Positions 43,250 to 46,765 of a stretch of 46,765 bases of DNA are shown piece by piece. A program made the position numbers and the translations under genes. A model generated the notes under the pieces. It had not been told where the DNA came from. It ran no database searches and saw only the letters and a program-made list of their open reading frames with translations. Position 1 is the first letter of the stretch. Each line of letters starts with the position of its first letter. The stretch comes from Myxococcota bacterium (lineage in GTDB: Bacteria > Myxococcota > UBA727 > JAHDBA01): assembly GCA_020627505.1 (NCBI GenBank), contig JAHDGS010000010.1:1-46765 (forward strand). Direction: 5' to 3'.

Positions 43250-44077
43250 ATGGCACTATTCCAAAAGATAGGACTGATCTCTAAAGGCTTTAGAAATAGC
43301 TTCTCCGGTCTTGGCTACGCTTGGCAGCATAAAAACATTCGTAAATGGTGTATTTTGCCGAGCCTCATACACATCGGCCTCACCATTGCATTCATTTTTG
43401 TTGTTTATCGCTATGATTTGACATCGCATTTTTCAAACTTTCAGCTGTCTGATCCTGACTTTCAGTCGACGTGGCTCAAATGGATCGGTTCGGCGCTCGG
43501 TTTTATAAATTGGATTATTTTATTCTTTGTCAGACTCATTATTTATGCCTGTGCTGTCATTCTCGCTTTTGCACTGAGTATGATCATCACCAGTTTTATT
43601 CTAGAAAAGATTTCGATTGAAGTTGAGTGCTTAGAAACGGGTACGTGCCTTGAAAACCCAGACGGATTTTTGAAATCAACCGGAAATGAAATCAAGGTCC
43701 TACTCAAGAATTTGAGTATTTATCTCGCCAGTCTGATTTTGACACAACTCCTTCATTTCTTGCCTCTGGTCGGCAGTCTATTGGCTGTCTTCATTCATGC
43801 CCTCTTTTCAGGCTGGTTCGTTTCATCAGAGCTGCTGAGCGCAACACTACCTCGGCACTATCCCAAGTCTGCAGATCGTGCAAAATACTTAAAACGTCTG
43901 CGTGCCACTTGGATCCCATTTGGCTGGGGGGCATCTCTTCTACTCTTTATTCCTGGGTCACTGCCATGGCTTACAGCAGCCTCAGCAAAGTACTTTTTCG
44001 AACTAAATAAAACGAATGCGGTACAAACAACAGCAACCAATGAAAGAAATGTGTCAACACAGGAATCACCAACATGA
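43250..44077 (+). CDS. EI24/CysZ-like membrane protein
   Basis: The 275-residue protein has about four to five transmembrane helices and the EI24/CysZ pattern (RNSFSGLGYAWQHKNIRKWCILPSLIHIGLT, then ILAFALSMIITSFILEKIS, HFLPLVGSLLAVFIHALFSGW). CysZ is a sulfate permease that supplies cysteine synthesis. Its ATGA overlap with gshB and the divergent gshA suggest a link to sulfur and glutathione supply. Confidence 0.8.
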   Translation: MALFQKIGLISKGFRNSFSGLGYAWQHKNIRKWCILPSLIHIGLTIAFIFVVYRYDLTSHFSNFQLSDPDFQSTWLKWIGSALGFINWIILFFVRLIIYACAVILAFALSMIITSFILEKISIEVECLETGTCLENPDGFLKSTGNEIKVLLKNLSIYLASLILTQLLHFLPLVGSLLAVFIHALFSGWFVSSELLSATLPRHYPKSADRAKYLKRLRATWIPFGWGASLLLFIPGSLPWLTAASAKYFFELNKTNAVQTTATNERNVSTQESPT

Positions 44078-45030
44078 AACATCTCTTCGTGATCGATCCG
44101 ATCGAACGACTCAACCCTGATGGTGACTCAAGTTTCGCCTTTATGCTCGAAGCGCAAAAGCATGGTCATACTATCTATATTTGCGAACTAAGAGAACTGC
44201 GACTTGAGGACAATCATCCCTATGCTTTGGCGCGAGAAATCAGTGTTGCTCGGCCGACGGCTGATCACCAACAACATTTTACAGTCATCAATCAATGTCA
44301 CATCCAGCTTGATAAAATGGTTGATGTCATTTGGATGCGCAAAGATCCGCCTGTTGATACAACGTTTGCACATGCATGCATGATTCTCGACTATGCCCAA
44401 TATGCTGGCGTGAACATGATCAACAACCCAAGTTCCTTACGAATCGCAAATGAAAAATTATGGGGCATGCAGTTCCATCAATGGATGCCACCCACCATCG
44501 TGTCCTCAAACCCATCTGACATTCTTGAATTTGCCGAGCGACATCACGAGATTGTCATCAAACCTATCGATCGCGCGGGTGGCTGGGGAATTCTACAATT
44601 TAAAGCCGACGATAGAAATTTAAAATCAGCCATTGAAGTCCTCTCCAACACATACCAAGAGCATATCATCGCACAAAAGTATTTAGCTGAGGTGCGCCAG
44701 GGAGATAAACGTATCTTACTTGCCGACGACATCGTTGTTGGCGCGATGTGGCGTATTCCTGCGGACAACGATCATCGTGCCAATATGCATGTGGGTGGTT
44801 CCGTCAAACACGCAGCGCTAACTAAAAATGACAAAGCAATTATTGCCGCCATTACACCAAAGCTCAGAACGCTGGGTCTCCGTTTCGTGGGGATTGATAT
44901 TATCGGTGATCTTCTCACGGAAATAAATGTCACAAGTCCAACCGGTATTCAAGAGATGAATAAACTGTCCGGACGAACAGATGCGTCATCTCTTGCAGCA
45001 GATGTTTTCAAGCAATTTGGATTGATTTAG
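44074..45030 (+). CDS. gshB: Glutathione synthetase
   Basis: The 318-residue ATP-grasp enzyme has the opening FVIDPIERLNPDGDSSF, WMRKDPPVD, NPSSLRIANEKLWGMQF, VIKPIDRAGGWGILQF and, at the end, FVGIDIIGDLLTEINVTSPTGIQE. It joins gamma-Glu-Cys and Gly with ATP. Length is normal. It is coupled to the EI24-like gene and paired with the divergent gshA. Confidence 0.95.
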   Translation: MKHLFVIDPIERLNPDGDSSFAFMLEAQKHGHTIYICELRELRLEDNHPYALAREISVARPTADHQQHFTVINQCHIQLDKMVDVIWMRKDPPVDTTFAHACMILDYAQYAGVNMINNPSSLRIANEKLWGMQFHQWMPPTIVSSNPSDILEFAERHHEIVIKPIDRAGGWGILQFKADDRNLKSAIEVLSNTYQEHIIAQKYLAEVRQGDKRILLADDIVVGAMWRIPADNDHRANMHVGGSVKHAALTKNDKAIIAAITPKLRTLGLRFVGIDIIGDLLTEINVTSPTGIQEMNKLSGRTDASSLAADVFKQFGLI

Positions 45031-45032
45031 TT

Positions 45033-45887
45033 TTAGATAGGAATAAGGTTATCGAGTCCATCATCGACACTCGTCTTATACAAGGTCATGCTTTTGACTT
45101 CGCAACCGAAGTGCGCCGCGTTTGATTCGATAAGAGATAGGACAAATGCCCCTCTGTCTGTGTCTTTATCTCTCCAAAAAAGAAAATCGCGACCAGCTGT
45201 ACACTCAAACGCCTCAGCAACTCTATTTTGTAACTCGGATAAAATGGCGAGTTGTTCTTCAACACGTGATTTAGTCGCTTGACGCTCTTCTTCAAGGCTT
45301 TTCAAGCGTTTTTGCTTCGACTCAAACTCTTCGAAATCAAGTTCCGCTTCGTAACGAATTCTTGCCCGTCGCTCTTTGATATCAGAAATTTCAAATCGAA
45401 TACCCGCATATTGTTGCAAGGATTTTTCGACACGCTCCCATAAAGTCGACTTAATCTTATTCTCTCCCTGATATGCAGCTTCTTTCCGTTCAAAGTCTTT
45501 TTGTAGACGCGGCGTTCCACCTTCATCAACTTCTAGTAATTCCGCTTCGGCAGCCTGCATTTGTTGCCAATGTTCAGTCGTGCGTAGACGCTGTTTCTCA
45601 AACTCTGAAACCTGTTCAAACACAGCGTTATCAATCTCTGCAGCCTGATGTTCGAGGGACTCTATCTCATCAGACAGCCCATTTGACTCATTAATTTTTC
45701 GAAGGGCAATTTCATGTAAGCGTTCTGTTTCGAACCGAGCAATGGCACACTCTGAATCATTCTTTTCGAAGGCATTCCGTTCTAAAGCAAGCATTGTAAT
45801 CACCGCCTGCCATTCAGACCACCAATTTTTAAAAGAAGTAGAAGCGACGAGCGCCTCTACTTCTGTTTGTGTTTTCGATGACAGCAT
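45033..45887 (-). CDS. Coiled-coil protein of unknown function
   Basis: The 284-residue protein is almost entirely helical with heptad patterning from about residue 50 to 215 (Glu/Gln/Arg/Leu-rich). A short non-coiled C-terminal domain follows (FECTAGRDFLFWRDKDTDRG, then HFGCEVKSMTLYKTSVD). No signal or membrane segment. GAGG lies upstream of the ATG. It is convergent with gshB and not a known family to me. Confidence 0.6.
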   Translation of the reverse strand: MLSSKTQTEVEALVASTSFKNWWSEWQAVITMLALERNAFEKNDSECAIARFETERLHEIALRKINESNGLSDEIESLEHQAAEIDNAVFEQVSEFEKQRLRTTEHWQQMQAAEAELLEVDEGGTPRLQKDFERKEAAYQGENKIKSTLWERVEKSLQQYAGIRFEISDIKERRARIRYEAELDFEEFESKQKRLKSLEEERQATKSRVEEQLAILSELQNRVAEAFECTAGRDFLFWRDKDTDRGAFVLSLIESNAAHFGCEVKSMTLYKTSVDDGLDNLIPI

Positions 45888-45920
45888 AAAATGCCCTCTT
45901 TCTCTATAACACAGACTGCC

Positions 45921-46765
45921 TTAGCCTGGCTGGAAGACCAATGTATAGCTCACAACAACTTCGCCACCATCCGGTTTCGGGAAACGGAGTCGTTTGAAGG
46001 CTTTCACAAGACAGCTGTTGACTTGTGGTGACTTTACAGAGTCTTTGATGACACGTGCATCGACAACACGTCCTCGCTCCGAAATCGTAAACTCAACTTT
46101 GACTTTACCTTTCAGTTTGGAATCCGTTTTCAGCGCAGTTTCATAACACTTCTTGAAGGCCGCAGCACGTTTCTTCAATGTTCGCTTCAAAGATTTCTGA
46201 TCGATCTCACCATCAATACGTGGTGCTTTCGCTTTCATTCCTGCTTTGACTGTCGCTTTTTTCTTCGCTTTAACTGCTGGACCAGCACCGCCGCCGCCAG
46301 CTTTTAAATCTCCGATTTGCGCACCAGAGCCACTACCATCAGCACCGCCGCCACCGCGTCGTGTCACATCGTCACCGCTACCAGCGATACCAATACCGCC
46401 AGTTCCACTCAAGTCAGATGTCACATCACCGAGATTTGATCCCTCACCAAAGATATTGGCAAGTTCAGAGTCACCGCCGTCTCCAGCCGCCCCAATCAAA
46501 GCCAACATGGCACTATTCTTCGCAATGGCATCTTGGACGTTCGCGCGCCGCTCAGATGAGACAGGCTTTTTCGGTCCAGTATCTTTTGCCGGCGCCTCTT
46601 CTTTCGCAGCTTCTTTTTTAGCTGGCTTATCATCTTCTTTATCGCCTTCTTCCTCCTCTTCGCCTTCGTCTTCTTCTTCGACAGGCTCAGGTTCTTCCTC
46701 AGGGATTTCAACCTTGCTCAGCAATGAATTTTCGCGCATCTTCCGCACTGGGTGGTGGCGGCGGA
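45921..46765 (-). CDS. AgmX/PglI-type TonB-like C-terminal domain protein (partial)
   Basis: The frame is open to the window edge, so the 5' end is missing; GTG 46748 is only an internal or alternative start. The visible part has an acidic Glu-rich stretch, a Gly-rich region, a Lys-rich segment and a C-terminal domain (LKGKVKVEFTISERGRVVDARVIKD, VNSCLVKAFKRLRFPKPDGGEVVVSYTLVFQ). This is the AgmX/PglI C-terminal domain related to TonB, used in gliding-motility and envelope proteins of Myxococcota. Function here is unknown. Confidence 0.75.
   Translation of the reverse strand, partial: RRHHPVRKMRENSLLSKVEIPEEEPEPVEEEDEGEEEEEGDKEDDKPAKKEAAKEEAPAKDTGPKKPVSSERRANVQDAIAKNSAMLALIGAAGDGGDSELANIFGEGSNLGDVTSDLSGTGGIGIAGSGDDVTRRGGGGADGSGSGAQIGDLKAGGGGAGPAVKAKKKATVKAGMKAKAPRIDGEIDQKSLKRTLKKRAAAFKKCYETALKTDSKLKGKVKVEFTISERGRVVDARVIKDSVKSPQVNSCLVKAFKRLRFPKPDGGEVVVSYTLVFQPG

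Overview
The window looks like chromosomal DNA of a Gram-negative, delta-proteobacterial or Myxococcota/Bradymonadota-type bacterium with moderate-to-low GC; this assignment is an inference. Supporting signs are the many lipoproteins with lipobox signals, Cys-rich repeats built on a DCGG core, RCC1-like CWG repeats, thrombospondin-type-3 Asp-rich repeats, an AgmX/PglI-type TonB-like C-terminus, and the housekeeping order rplS-rnhB-yraN-rsmI. I see no phage, plasmid or integron backbone. Most genes lie on the minus strand.

Layout. 1-3768: the end of a DUF4143-type ATPase, tRNA-Arg(UCU), and a very large lipoprotein with a HELAH metalloprotease motif and Cys-rich repeats. 3929-6989: a DUF420 membrane protein, an anthrax-lethal-factor-like (M34-type) metallopeptidase, a YihY-family membrane protein with an abnormal start, and an SRPBCC protein. 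7082-10516: a TPP riboswitch followed by thiE-thiM-thiD and a gene for a eukaryote-like Thi5 (HMP-P synthase). 10648-22597: an AI-2E-family protein; a cluster of an ECF sigma factor, a TPR membrane protein, RCC1-like and VWA lipoproteins and three paralogous lipoproteins; a CoxE-like VWA protein beside a predicted beta-barrel protein; two Asp-rich lipoproteins, one with twelve 15-bp repeats; and a SnoaL-like protein. 22891-27579: a small membrane protein, a metallophosphoesterase, kamA coupled to an atypical PTPS/QueD-fold gene, a decayed secreted-protein gene and thioredoxin. 27623-33052: envelope genes (beta-barrel, lipoprotein, TPR) and a Fic-fold protein with a destroyed active-site motif. 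33169-39759: a housekeeping run (ilvE, patatin, rluD-like, RodZ-like HTH, rsmI, yraN, rnhB, rplS). 39959-46765: a Lys-rich HTH protein, a VapB antitoxin with a palindromic operator and a wrecked VapC, glutathione synthesis (gshA diverging from EI24-gshB), a coiled-coil protein and the AgmX/TonB-like protein cut by the window edge.

How genes work together. The most notable unit is the thiamin operon. Thi5 would make HMP-P from its own active-site His and PLP, ThiD would phosphorylate it to HMP-PP, ThiM would salvage the thiazole alcohol, and ThiE would join the two, all downstream of a TPP aptamer. No thiC or thiazole-synthesis gene is present here. GshA, a CysZ-like membrane protein and GshB form a plausible glutathione module. 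The ECF sigma cluster looks like a self-contained cell-surface lipoprotein regulon. Decay is visible in several places (vapC, the secreted-protein pseudogene, the dead Fic motif, the PTPS-fold protein without its catalytic residues).
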